The notes under the pieces were generated by a model. It made no database searches and had not been told where the DNA came from. It saw nothing but the letters and a program-made list of their open reading frames with translations. DNA of 64,000 bases, from the NCBI GenBank assembly GCA_019802505.1, contig JAFMOC010000003.1, positions 812,501 to 876,500 of the forward strand, in the 5' to 3' direction. Position numbers and translations under genes: made by a program. Positions 54,244 to 64,000 of this stretch are shown piece after piece (the first letter of the stretch is position 1; each line of letters starts with the position of its first letter). Origin of the DNA: Corydoras sp. C115. Taxonomy: Eukaryota > Chordata > Actinopteri > Siluriformes > Callichthyidae.

Positions 54244-54600
54244 GGGCGGCACGGTGGCTTAGTGGTTAGCACGTTCGCCTCTCAGCGCTAGGGATTCCCG
54301 GTTCGAATCCCCATCTGGGTGGAGTTTCCATGTTCTCCCCGTGTCAGTGTGGGTTTCCTCCGGGTTCTCCAGTTTCCTCCCACAGTCCAAAAACATGGAT
54401 CAAGGTGAATTGAATTCTCAAAAATTGCCCCATATAGAGTGTGTATGTGTGAGTGAGTGTGTGCCCAGCGATGGATTGGCGCCCTGTCCTGGGTCTATCT
54501 GCCCAGCGCCCGAGACGTTCTCCCCTGGATGGGCATGGGGAACCCCACCACGACCCTAATAGAGGATAAAGCGGGAGATAATGAATGAATGAATGAATGA
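54244..54600 (+). mobile_element. SINE family A beside the previous copy
   Basis: It is about 95% like its neighbour by eye. The flanking direct repeat TATTATTTATTATTATCAAT (followed by CT) is unusually long for a SINE target duplication, at about 22 bases (54222-54243 and 54602-54623). Confidence 0.92.
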
Positions 54601-54821
54601 ATATTATTTATTATTATCAATCTGAAGGTTGGCGGTTCAAATCCCAGGTCCACTGAAGTTACCAGAGTGGGTCCTTGAGCAAGACCCATAACCCTCATTG
54701 CTCCAGGGATGCTGTGATTAACCCTGTGCTCATCTTGTAAATCCTAAATGACCGAATGTAAATGAATGTAATGTAGCTTTTCCCAACACGTCAGTGGTCT
54801 GACTAAAGTAGGCCGGTTGTA

Positions 54822-54842
54822 AACTACGATTCCCAGAATGCA
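54822..54842 (+). promoter_or_regulatory. ZNF143/SBS-type promoter motif
   Basis: ACTACGATTCCCAGAATGCA is one base from the classic ACTACAATTCCCAGAATGC element bound by ZNF143 and found near starts of CpG-island promoters. It lies about 400 bases before the castor start codon in GC-rich DNA. Confidence 0.75.
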
Positions 54843-55243
54843 GCTCGTCTCTCGATCGCCCCGCCTCGTTCTGTTTGAGTGGCAGGTTGTTTGTTTCAGT
54901 GTAGCCAGCTGCTGGACCGTTCCAATCCCTGTCGGAGTGGAAACACGGGGGCCGACAGTCCTCTCTTTTCTCCCTTCCCGTTCACCTCGTTGTGCTTTGC
55001 TTTCTTTTTTTTTCTTTCGCCCCGCTTCTCTCTCTTTCTCCTTCCCCTCTTAAACAGTCAACTTTTACCTTTTCATCCCCCCTTTTTTTCGCACCGCTCG
55101 AAGGTTGTTTTTTTTAAATGAAGCCCACTCCGTCCGGATTACAGCTGTAGTTCTTTCTTTCTTTATTTATTCCTCTGCTTTCTTCACACCAAACATCGCC
55201 GCTCGTCCGTTCTAGATGTGCCACAAATGAGAAGGCGAAAAAG
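54843..55243 (+). other. castor 5' untranslated region and CpG-rich promoter
   Basis: The GC- and CT-rich leader has no SINE. Just before the start codon are two upstream open frames. ATG at 55216 gives four codons ending TGA at 55228-55230. ATG at 55227, overlapping that stop as ATGA, gives a 12-codon frame ending TAG at 55260-55262, beyond the main start. The transcription start is not determined. Confidence 0.65.
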
Positions 55244-55356
55244 ATGGAACTGCACATTTTAGAACACAACCTGAAAGTAGCCAGTATAGCGAAAGAAGGC
55301 ATCCAGATTTGCACTCACGGCTTAATTAAACTCGCTTTCCTGCCCTGCAAGACGAG
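55244..55356 (+). CDS. castor2: castor exon 1
   Basis: The 113-base coding part ends in phase 2 (AG of an Arg codon) at donor GTAAGT. It contains the first beta strand and helix of ACT domain 1. Confidence 0.9.
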
Positions 55357-58300
55357 GTAAGTCACTTCATCTGCACCAGAACGCAGCGTTTTAACTCCTG
55401 TCACGCCGTGAAACGTTACAGTGATCCAATAAGAGCAATAATCGCCTTGTAAAGAAGTGTCGGTTAGGCAAAAACTACGTGCGTTTGCCGGCGAACAAAC
55501 GAGCAGCGGGTGACACTTTTAGTTTGGAAACGGATTCGGTGTTTATTATGCCGCATCTTGGGTCTGATGGGTCCTGGTTCTTTATCTGGCTTCGAAACCA
55601 CGAAGCGCTAAACTTCAGAGCATTAAAGGGGTGTGTGGACGTGAGCGAGCGGCTTGTTTTTCTCCTCGGTTGAAAAAAAAAAAACCAACGCCGGCTTTTA
55701 AACCCGATCCGAACGCGACTTTTATTCAACGTGTTCGGCTTTTCTGCGCTGGCTTCACGGCCCTCGCCATCGGTTTTGCAGAGGATTCGTATCTTAAAAG
55801 ATCTCGTCTTGTTTTCGCCCGTGTTCGATTATTGTGCTCGGTGCCTCCTCCTACTGCAGTCTTTTGCATTGCTGCCGGAAAGCTGTAAACAACTGCAGCG
55901 AAGGAAAGGAGCTGGAAGAAATGTTCCGGGACTCCAAAGTGCAGCTTTCTGTAGCTCCTAGAAAGTCAGATCAACTTTCAGAACACAAAGAGGCCGCAGA
56001 TCTTCAGATCAGCAAGTCATAAGCAGTAGTGGACGGACTGATTGCTCTACAACATAAAATATGACAAACAACAATCATTCATTCATTCTTTATCTTCTGC
56101 TTAATTCTCTACTCCACCCAGATGGGGATTCGATTCGTATCTTAAAAGATCTCGTCTTGTTCTCCCCTGGATGGGCATGGGGAACCCCACCGACCTTATA
56201 GAGGATAAAGCGGGAGATAAAGAATGAATGAATGAATGTTTTTGGACTGTGGGAGGAAACCGGAGAACCCGGAGGAAACCCACGCCGACACGGGGAGAAC
56301 ATGGAAACTCCACCCAGATAGGGATTCGAACCGGGAATCCCTAGTGCTGAGAGGCGAACGTGCTAACCACTAAGCCACCGTGCCGCCTGTGTTGAATTTT
56401 AGAGGATAAAGTGGGAGATAATGAATGAATGAATGTTTTTGGACTGTGGGAGGAAACCGGAGAACCCGGAGGAAACCCACCCAGACACGGGGAGAACATG
56501 GAAACTCCACCCAGATGGGGATTCGATTCATATCTTAAAAGATCTCGTCTTGTTCTCCCCTGGATGGGCATGGGGAACCCCACCGCGACCCTAATAGAGG
56601 ATAAAGCGGGAGATAATGAATGAATGAATGAATGTTTTTGGACTGTGGGAGGAAACCGGAGAACCCGGAGGAAACCCACGCAGACACGGGGAGAACATGG
56701 AAACTCCACCCAGATGGGGGTTCGATTCGTATCTTAAAAGATCTCGTCTTGTTTTCGCCCGTGTTCGATTATTGTGCTCGGTGCCTCCTCCTACTGCAGT
56801 CTTTTCGTATCTTAAAAGATCTCGTCTTGTTCTCCCCTGGATGGGCATGAGGAACCCCACCGCGACCCTAATAGAGGATAAAGCGGGAGATAATGAATGA
56901 ATGAATGTTTTTGGACTGTGGGAGGAACCCGGAGGAAACCCACGCAGACACGGGGAGAACATGGAAACTCCACCCAGATAGGGATTCGAACCGGGAATAC
57001 CTAGTGCTGAGAGGTGAACGTGCTAACCACTAAGCCACCGTGCCGCCTGAGTTGAATTTTAGAGGATAAAGTGGGAGATAATGAATGAATGAATGTTTTT
57101 GGACTGTGGGAGGAAACCGGAGAACCCGGAGGAAACCCACGCAGACACGGGGAGAACATGGAAACTCCACCCAGATGGGGATTCGATTCGTATCTTAAAA
57201 GATCTCGTCTTGTTTTCGCCCGTGTTCGATTATTGTGCTCGGTGCCTCCTCCTACTGCAGTCTTTTGCATTGCTGCCGGAAAGCTGTAAACAACTGCAGC
57301 GAAGGAAAGGAGCTGGAAGAAATGTTCTCCCTTGGATGGGCATGGGGAACCCTACTGCGACCCTAATAGAGGATAAAGCGGAAGATAATGAATGAATGTA
57401 TAGCACATTGAAAAGTATGAAGATACTTTTTTACGAAGGCCAGCTACTGTTCAATTAAAAGAGCATAGTCAAGAAAGTGCTTAAACACATGGGTAAGGTT
57501 TAAAATAAATATTGAGTATAGTAGCTTTAAGTAGTGACTGGGCAAAAGTAATAACTTATTAACTTAATAACATGTTCGTGTGTACTTGTCTTGGACCTCA
57601 GTGGGAACTTCTTAATATATAATGAACAGCATTTAACCACTAACTCTGTTTACCATGATCTTCAAATTCGACGTTTATACGTAGAAACACTATTTTTATG
57701 TCTGGAATTGTACATTGTTGCTAGTGTTGTACTGTAAGTAGAGTAAACATGGCCTTTCTTCGTTTAAAATTTAGTAGGACAGTGTTGGAATATGTGAATG
57801 ACTAAGACATCAGAGCTCTGGTTTGTTGAATTCTTTAATATCGATAGTTAAAAACTAAGCTCATATTCTTTTTACATATGAATAAGAGTTAATATCCACA
57901 TAATTAGGAATGAGTTGCTTTTTTTTACACACATGCTGTGCACAACAGGAGATCACAGACAGGTTCGTACTTGTTACAGGGGGGGTGGTGCCTGGACATG
58001 ATGACAAAAAAAGTGCTGAAACATGATTCATTGGTGGTAATCAGTCTCTCTCGCTGTCTTTTAAATTTGGCTTTAATTGACAGCAGTTCCTAAATCATGG
58101 TGTGTCCCTCCTGTTAGATATTTTTGTTTGCACCTTCTTATTTACCCTCACACAGTTAGATTTGTTCCACTTTTTCGTCTGCAAAAGAACGTCAACAACA
58201 CACCCACTCATGATGGGTCTCATCAACTGCCCTATTTGTTAAATTGGAAATATGACAGACTTTATGTACCGACTCTGACAGCAGTTCAATTTCTTAAAGT

Positions 58301-61300
58301 CAGCATGAAATATCATGCATCATTAAAACTTCCTAAAGTATCAAGACAGGTTTTCAACATATGTCTGTTTTGTGTTGACAAGAATTGCAGGAAACCCAAA
58401 TGAAAATGAAGTTAAATGTATGCTGAAATAACAGATGGCAGACCTGAAATAATATTTAGCAAGCTCTCTTTTTGCCTTGGGGGAAAAAGCTATTAAAATA
58501 AGCTGAAGAGGGCCTTGTTTTTGCATTCCTCCTTCAAGCGAACATGACTTGTGGACGAGTGTGTGTCTATAGAGAAGGCTGTTGTATTTGTTGCCACCAC
58601 TTTCTAGCTTTGCAGTACATAGGCATTTATTTTAAAAAGCCTTGTCCCACTCATAAGAATTGACTTTGAATGCAGTTGTGCATTAAAATGCAAAGCCATG
58701 CTTGTTTCTATATAAGTCCTGTTCTTCTTTTTATTAGTGTGGAACAATTCAGAATGTTCTACTTGAACCCATGCCTTCTTTGTATTCAGAGTTTACTGGG
58801 AAGATTCTGACAGTGGTGTAGAATGTGAACAGCAGTAGACAACTCTAGGATGGGGGGGGGGGTAGTGGAGCGGGGCGAGGAGAGAATGTTGCTTACTGTT
58901 GAAAATGCTGTCGAATGTCTCTTGCACAGTTTGCTGCCTCACTGTTTTGCTGGTGTTGCCGAAAGGGAAATTCAGCTGTGTCACCAGCAGCGAGGTGCAA
59001 AGTGAAAGAAAAAAAAAAAAGCCCACACCACAATCATTTCTAAACAAATTAGTAATACAGTGAGAAAAACATAAAAAACACATTTCATATTCGTCATTTA
59101 TACAGGTGAGAACAATAACTGATGAATTTATATATATATAAATATATATATATAAAACATTAAAAGTCAACATGTGCATTCCATTCCATACATCTATGGA
59201 ATGTTGTGTTGAGTCACTGTGACTAGGCTATATTTTAGTAAAATACAAACTTAATTATATTATTCAGATATTCAGATGATCTATATACTTTACTTGGCTG
59301 TTTCAGGGCTCTGAAACATTGTGGAAAGTCTTAAGTGATTGGCAACATTGGTGTCTCTCCATTAATAATGTTGTTTGTGGTGGACACGAGCTGCCGATTC
59401 ATATTTTCTATTATGACTCTTTTTACTCTTGCTGAGTGTGAGGAGATTTAAAGATAATTATCACAGTTATAATTTTCTCAATAGCAATTGTTGTATTTAA
59501 TTTAATATCAGGAACTACAAACTATGCCCAGAGATGGATTGGCGCCCTGTCCTGGGTCTGTCTGCCCAGCGCCCGGGACATTCTCCCCTGGATGGGCATG
59601 GGGAACATAGGGAACCCCACCGCGACCTTAATAGAGGATGAAGCAGGAGATAATGAATGAATGAACTACAAACTATTCAATATTGTCACAGAATAGGTTT
59701 TAAATCATAAGACCAAACCAAACAACTGGTCTTATCGCATCTGCTGCACATAGCGTAGAGTTTCTACCATTGTATCAAAACCAAATACAATAAAAGGAAA
59801 GAATTTTCATTTGCAGTTTATCTCTTTGTAATTTCACTTTTAAAGACATTATAAATGTGTTGAGCCTCATTAGTGCGCACAACAATAAAAAATGATGTCC
59901 TAAGCCATTTATCATCAGCCACAATTATCAGAAGATTCTTTCTTAAAATAGATTTACACTGTGTGATTTCATTGGGTTTATGATATAGACCAGATGATGG
60001 AAAAATCTTGGGGGAAGTCTATAAGAGAATGTGTTTTTAAAACCTTATTGTACAATAAAGATTCTTTAACGACAGCCATGCGGGTTATGTCCGCATGCTC
60101 CAGATTTCAGCAGAACTCGTCATATAGTTTATTAATTTCTTTAGTTAAATTTTATGTTGACGTTCCTCTTGCATTGTTGGCCTGTAGACATGCATTATTG
60201 GAGCACTTACATCAAATGATATAATCTATCCAGAACTTCAAATTTAGGCGTCATTGGTCACAGAAACTCTAAATTGACCATCACAGAATATAGAAAAACA
60301 CTGCATTCTCTATCCACCATCGCAATTCATTACTAAAGGTGAAACCAGCCATAATCAGAAATATTAGAACTCTCAGACTAATGTTCTAATAGAAAAAAGA
60401 AGAAAAAGCTTTTTCTTTTATAAAATCTTTACTAAAGTAGTTTTTTTTGCTGACTTTTTATATAGCTATATGCATATTAGTTGAGGTTCGTGGCAATTTC
60501 TTTATGCACAGCAATATTATTATATCTCTTAAAAAAACATTTTAATTCTGGGGATTTAGTGTTGTACCAGAAAAATGTACACAGAAAATATGTATATATT
60601 TCTGAACAAATATATCACAATGTCAGATGGTCAACCCCTACTTAGGCTTTGAGTGCTAAATATAAGCATAACAAGGACTACAGAATGATACTCAACATTA
60701 GTAATCTATTTAATTAAGGTCTGGACTTTGGGCCATGGCACAACCTCAATCTTTTTATTTTTTAGTCATTCTGTTGTAGATTTGATGGTGTGGTTTGGAT
60801 CATTGTCTTGTTACGTGACCCATTTTTGCCAATCTTTAGCTGCTGGATTGTTGGCCTTTTTTGACTCTGGAATACTTTGGTATAAAGAGGAGCTCATGGT
60901 GAACTTAATGACTTCAAAGTCCCGTGGCTACAAAACAATCAACAAACCAAAATCATCCATCCATCCATCATCTTCCACTTTATCCTCTATTAGGGTCGTG
61001 GGGGGGGGGTTCCACATGCCCATCCAGGGGTGAACATCTCGGGCGTTGGGCAGATACATCTAGGACAGGGCGCCAATCTATCACTGGGCACACATTCACA
61101 CAGACACACTCTATATGGGGCAATTTGGAGAATTCAATTGATTTGATCCATGTTTTTGGACTGTGGGAGGCAATCGGAGAACCCAGAGGAAACCCACACA
61201 GACACGGGAAGAACATGGAAACTCCACCCAGATTGGGATTCTAACCGGGAATCCTTAGCGCTGAGAGGCAAACGTGCGGCCCAAACCAAAATCATATATA

Positions 61301-63641
61301 GTAGTAATTTAAATCAGTCACCTCACCTTGAATCTATGTTTTTGGACTTTCATGTTTTGAGAACATGAAAACTCCACCCAGATCAGGATTCGAACCTGGA
61401 GCCCAGATCTGAGAGGCGGACATGCGAACCACTACAGTGCTGTGTCGCCCCCATTTGAGAGAGTTTTTTTTTTTTTTTAAATAATGTGAAATTGTGGTTG
61501 TATTTACTTAATTTTAAGACCTTCTGAAAACCACAGAATGAACAAGTTATTAAAAGAAAGCCTAGTCATTTCAGAGCATGTTTTTTTTTTTTTTTCGAGT
61601 GTACTGCAGTTAGTTTTTTCAGTGGAAACTAAATGGATTTTACTGAAATGGTCTACTCAGCAAAAAAAGGTAATTCAGCCCCAGGATGCTGGGAAATGTC
61701 ATTGCTCATTGTCTCAGAACAGAACAGAACACAAAGTTAAAACTAGAAATGGACTGAAAAGAGGCTGAATGAAATACGGAACCGTCTGTTGGAATTAGTG
61801 GTAAATTAGAAATTGGATTTCGACCTGTTTTAAAGAAGGTACCACTCCACTTTGGGTTATCGGTTGCAGTTAGTTTCAGGTTGCAATCAGTCAACAGGGA
61901 ATTGAAATCTGTCGATTCATTTAAAGAGCATGTTTGCAAGTAAACCACAATGGGTGTGTGAGTCATTGAAAATTCACAAAGGAAAGCTTTGTTGCTCCAG
62001 TTGTCTGATTTACTCTGCCAAAAATATCTCCTGTGCCTTTTCATCAGTAAACACTTTCTTTGTGTAATTTAATATTGTGCAAAACAACCTGTTTGTAATG
62101 TGGATGCTCTGGATGTCATTCTCTGACGTATGAACATGGACATTGTTTCATTCACAGCATTTGGTAATATCTAGACTTACCCGTTTGGTTTAAGTCCTTC
62201 AAACCAAATTAAAGTCTTTCTTTTGATTGAATTTCTGTCTTGATATACACTTTATTTTTCTTATCCTAATCTGATATGAGCTACTGGACATACAGTTTTT
62301 TTTACTAAATAACTTCTCTCTTTCTAAGAATCTCGATATACTTAGTAGTTCTACATTTATAGACTGTAGTCAGTCTGTTTTGTGCATATTTTGTTAGTCT
62401 TCTTTACTCTGTTCTCTTATGGACAGGACCACCACAGTGTAGGTATTTGGTTGATGAATGATTCTCAGCACTGCAGTGACACTGTACTGGTGGTTTATTG
62501 GAGGAGGCGTGAAAGATTATATAATCTTTCTGGATATTTTTCTATTTTCTATTACTTGTTACTGCCCTGGATAAAGCTCCCCACTGACAACTTCAAAAAA
62601 AAAAAAAATCTAATAATACTGAAATTACACAGAATTTTAATTAGAGGGTCTCTGGCAAAAATTCTTGTTACCAATTTAGTACCCTCATTATGGCGCCATC
62701 ATTTTCCTGCGTTATTGCAGTGAACTAGTGATACCCGCCTACCCACTCATGTCCAGGTCTGCTGAATAAAAGCTTCCCTACTGCGAACCAAATTATTTAA
62801 GAAAGCCTCCCGTCCTTTCTTGGCAGCATCAGATAAGATGCTTCTTTCAGAATCAACAAACTTCTAGGAATTTTGCACTGAAAGAAAATAGCATGGGTCA
62901 GACTAGAGAAGCCATAAATATTGGCTCGTCTCACCCTGTGTTTCGGGTCAGGTTTTATAAGCAGCACTAAAAGGTGCCTTGCATAGTCAGGCCTGTGTGC
63001 ACACCGGGTTCTGTTTGCATAGGCCGGCTCGTGGGGGGAACTGTATTCAAATGGAGTTCTGTTTCGCAATATCTAGGGCAGCGCGAATTGTATCTAGTCG
63101 GTTTTTGGACCGTTGAAAGGCTGCATATACTAACAACGTGAGATGGCCGAGTTTTTCTGACACTGTACGGGTTTTATTCACACACTTGCCTCCCACGGCA
63201 ATCATTGAAACATGTAACTAGTCATTTAAAAAGCAAGGTCCGTCACTGTATAATTATCTTAACGAAGTGTACACACGTGTTTTATAGTCAAAGTGTTAGT
63301 GTGTACAATGCAATGGCCACCAAAGCCTTTCATTTCTGTTGTCTACCTCTTCACTCCCTCTTCTGCCCACTCATAACAGCATGTGAGCCTCAGGTCTATG
63401 CTTCAGGCTGAGCTGATTTTCTGTTGTGTGTGTGTGTGTGTGTGTGTGCGTACGCAAAGCAAATACATTGGTACTGTTTCAAATACAGCACTGACAAAGC
63501 ATTAAAATAGTTTTGTTTAAATACATGCTTTGAAATTAACCTGTTCTATTGTTTTTCCTCTTTTCCACAGATGCAAGTTCTTCAGTTTGACCGAAACCCC
63601 TGAGGATTACACCATTATAGTGGATGAAGATGGCTTCAAAG
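55244..63641 (+). CDS. castor2: CASTOR-family arginine sensor (exons 1-2, 5' part)
   Basis: CASTOR proteins are cytosolic arginine sensors. Without arginine they bind and inhibit GATOR2 and so mTORC1; arginine at the ACT-domain interface releases them. Exon 1 (55244-55356) encodes MELHILEHNLKVASIAKEG, then IQICTHGLIKLAFLPCKT. Exon 2 (63571-63641) encodes CKFFSLTETPEDYTIIVDE and DGFK. Joined in frame across a split Arg codon, they match the first ACT domain of the family. Features such as VASIAKE, GLIKLAFL and YTIIVDE fit CASTOR2 (GATSL2) better than CASTOR1 as I recall them. Only about 61 of some 330 residues lie in the window; the rest is to the right. The start codon is the conserved MELHILEH. 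Splice sites are GTAAGT, TTTTCCACAG and GTATGG. Confidence 0.88.
55357..55786 (+). other. castor intron 1, CpG-rich start
   Basis: This is GC-rich first-intron DNA continuing the promoter CpG island. Overlapping open frames up to 56022 (for instance 55834-56022) occur, but no family is recognised. Confidence 0.5.
55787..57390. repeat. complex rearranged block: castor intron segment joined to SINE pieces, six copies
   Basis: The unique segment starting GATTCGTATCTTAAAAGATC at about 55784 recurs at about 56133, 56525, 56728, 56806 and 57186. The copies differ in length, from about 25 to about 140 bases. Each copy is joined to SINE family A sequence: on the left after CACCCAGATGGGGATTCG, on the right before TTCTCCCCTGGATGGGC. 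SINE parts between copies run 3' half plus (GAAT)n, then directly into the inverted 5' half TTTTTGGACTGTGGGAGG. Joins occur at short shared motifs (GATTCG, CTTGTT, GTTC). Confidence 0.9.
57400..59510 (+). other. castor intron 1, unrecognised
   Basis: This is AT-rich intronic DNA with a G run at 58851-58862, an A run at 59009-59020 and a short TATA repeat near 59130. No exon or repeat family is recognised. Confidence 0.45.
59526..59662 (+). mobile_element. SINE family A, 5'-truncated
   Basis: Only the 3' 137 bases are present, from GCCCAGAGATGGATTGGC to the tail. The 14-base target-site duplication GAACTACAAACTAT (59512-59525 and 59663-59676) is perfect. Confidence 0.93.
60700..60945 (-). mobile_element. 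degraded Tc1-like fragment, second copy
   Basis: GGTCTGGACTTTGGGCCATG, GATTGTTGGCCTTTTTTGAC and GGAATACTTTGGTATAAAGA match the copy at 21814-22260 in the same order. No open frame survives. Confidence 0.6.
60957..61282 (-). mobile_element. SINE family A, minus
   Basis: This slightly diverged copy lacks part of box A (AACGTGCGGCCC). The 13-base target-site duplication is AAACCAAAATCAT (60944-60956 and 61283-61295). It is inserted at the end of the Tc1-like fragment. Confidence 0.93.
61355..61452 (-). mobile_element. SINE family A head fragment
   Basis: GAACATGAAAACTCCACCCA, GGATTCGAACCTGGAGCCC and GAACCACTACAGTGCTGTG correspond to the box B and box A regions read in reverse. It is older than its neighbour. 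Confidence 0.8.
61453..62330 (+). other. castor intron 1, unrecognised
   Basis: No gene or repeat family is recognised. Two T runs (61467-61480 and 61580-61596) are present. Confidence 0.45.
62335..62590. mobile_element. palindromic DNA transposon, half copy
   Basis: TAGTTCTACATTTATAGACT, GTCTTCTTTACTCTGTTCTC, GGACCACCACAGTGTAGGTA and TTCTCAGCACTGCAGTGACA follow the same order as one arm of the element at 24640-25190. The other arm is missing. Confidence 0.6.
62591..63570 (+). other. castor intron 1, end part
   Basis: No exon is recognised before the polypyrimidine tract of exon 2. The part from 62800 to 63100 is repeat-free and less AT-rich. A short (TG)n lies at 63424-63449. Confidence 0.45.
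63571..63641 (+). CDS. castor2: castor exon 2
   Basis: This 71-base exon encodes (R)CKFFSLTETPEDYTIIVDE and DGFK. CKFFSLTETPEDYT is nearly invariant in the CASTOR/GATS family. Confidence 0.93.
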
Positions 63642-64000
63642 GTATGGGTTTTGCACTCAAGCATACTCAAAGGAAGGCTCACAGATTGTCTTCCATCTCT
63701 CTGGCAATGTTTGACCACATATTGCTTTATCAGCCGCTTCACTTCCATTACGGGTTAACCGGGGCTAAGCTGTCAGCCCGTTTAGTTTTGTGGTTGACTG
63801 ACTGAATTTGTGTCATTACTCAAGGGTTGCCAGGGTCACCATGGATACCTGCAGCTACAGGTTGTGAGGCAGGGGCAGGTGTTCCTTTGGCTTTTTTAAT
63901 TGTGAAACCATGGTGTTAAAATATGTGTCCAGCCAAAAATCTTTAAGCAAGCGGAACATTCTGAAGTACTCATGTTAGCCTATGTTAAATACATTTGTGA
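63642..64000 (+). other. castor intron 2, start
   Basis: This intronic sequence begins with donor GTATGG and runs off the window. Nothing else is recognised. Confidence 0.7.

Larger units (their letters stand above)
52736..54780 (+). mobile_element. SINE family B split by a LINE and SINEs
   Basis: The head GTGTGGTAGCTCAGTGGTTAG ... TTATCAATCT (52736-52773) continues at about 54609 as TTATCAATCTGAAGGTTGGC, box B GGTTCAAATCCC, then TCCTTGAGCAAGACCC and a CTAAATG/GTAAATG-type end. The repeated TTATCAATCT is the target-site duplication of the inserted LINE. Confidence 0.85.

Noticed and set aside
55142..55314. Minus-strand frame over castor exon 1
   Set aside because: It is a shadow of the exon. 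The plus-strand frame carries the conserved CASTOR residues and splice donor.

Overview
The window is nuclear DNA of a vertebrate, almost certainly a ray-finned (teleost) fish. Its exons carry GT-AG splice sites and encode vertebrate-type proteins. It is AT-rich, with very long (TA)n and (TG)n microsatellites, and is peppered with a tRNA-derived SINE whose form (box A, box B, conserved middle, GAAT-type tail) is typical of teleosts. A Tc1-type transposon, L2-like and other LINE fragments and a palindromic DNA transposon seen widely in otophysan fishes point the same way. A catfish or relative is plausible, but the species cannot be fixed from the sequence.

Layout. (1) 1-35.7 kb, plus strand: the last seven coding exons of a DOC2-family gene, best match doc2b, with large introns and a 2.7 kb 3' UTR ending at a polyadenylation signal near 35,653. 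The introns hold SINEs, microsatellites, a nearly intact Tc1-like element (18,441-20,054), a degraded Tc1-like copy, a palindromic DNA transposon, a candidate enhancer at 10.0-10.3 kb and a possible minus-strand terminal exon at 4.2-4.5 kb. (2) 35.7-40.1 kb: repeat-rich intergenic DNA containing a local duplication, a LINE fragment and several SINEs. (3) 40.2-45.6 kb, plus strand: a non-coding gene with a CRE, a 5'-TOP-like start and about eight short exons. Its introns carry one box C/D and four box H/ACA snoRNA candidates, so it looks like a snoRNA host gene. Its first intron contains a pyrimidine-rich minisatellite split by a LINE. (4) 45.6-54.8 kb: intergenic, quiet to 51 kb, then a nested pile of SINEs and an L2-like LINE. 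(5) 54.8-64 kb, plus strand: promoter (ZNF143-type site), exon 1, a large intron 1 and exon 2 of a CASTOR-family arginine-sensor gene (closest to CASTOR2/GATSL2), which runs off the right edge.

The three genes have unrelated roles: calcium-triggered exocytosis (doc2b), rRNA/snRNA modification (snoRNA host) and mTORC1 nutrient sensing (castor). Nothing suggests co-regulation. The most unusual structures are the five-snoRNA cluster, a region in castor intron 1 where gene sequence and SINE pieces are joined at microhomologies in six copies, and a recurrent SINE-in-SINE chimera found at several loci.
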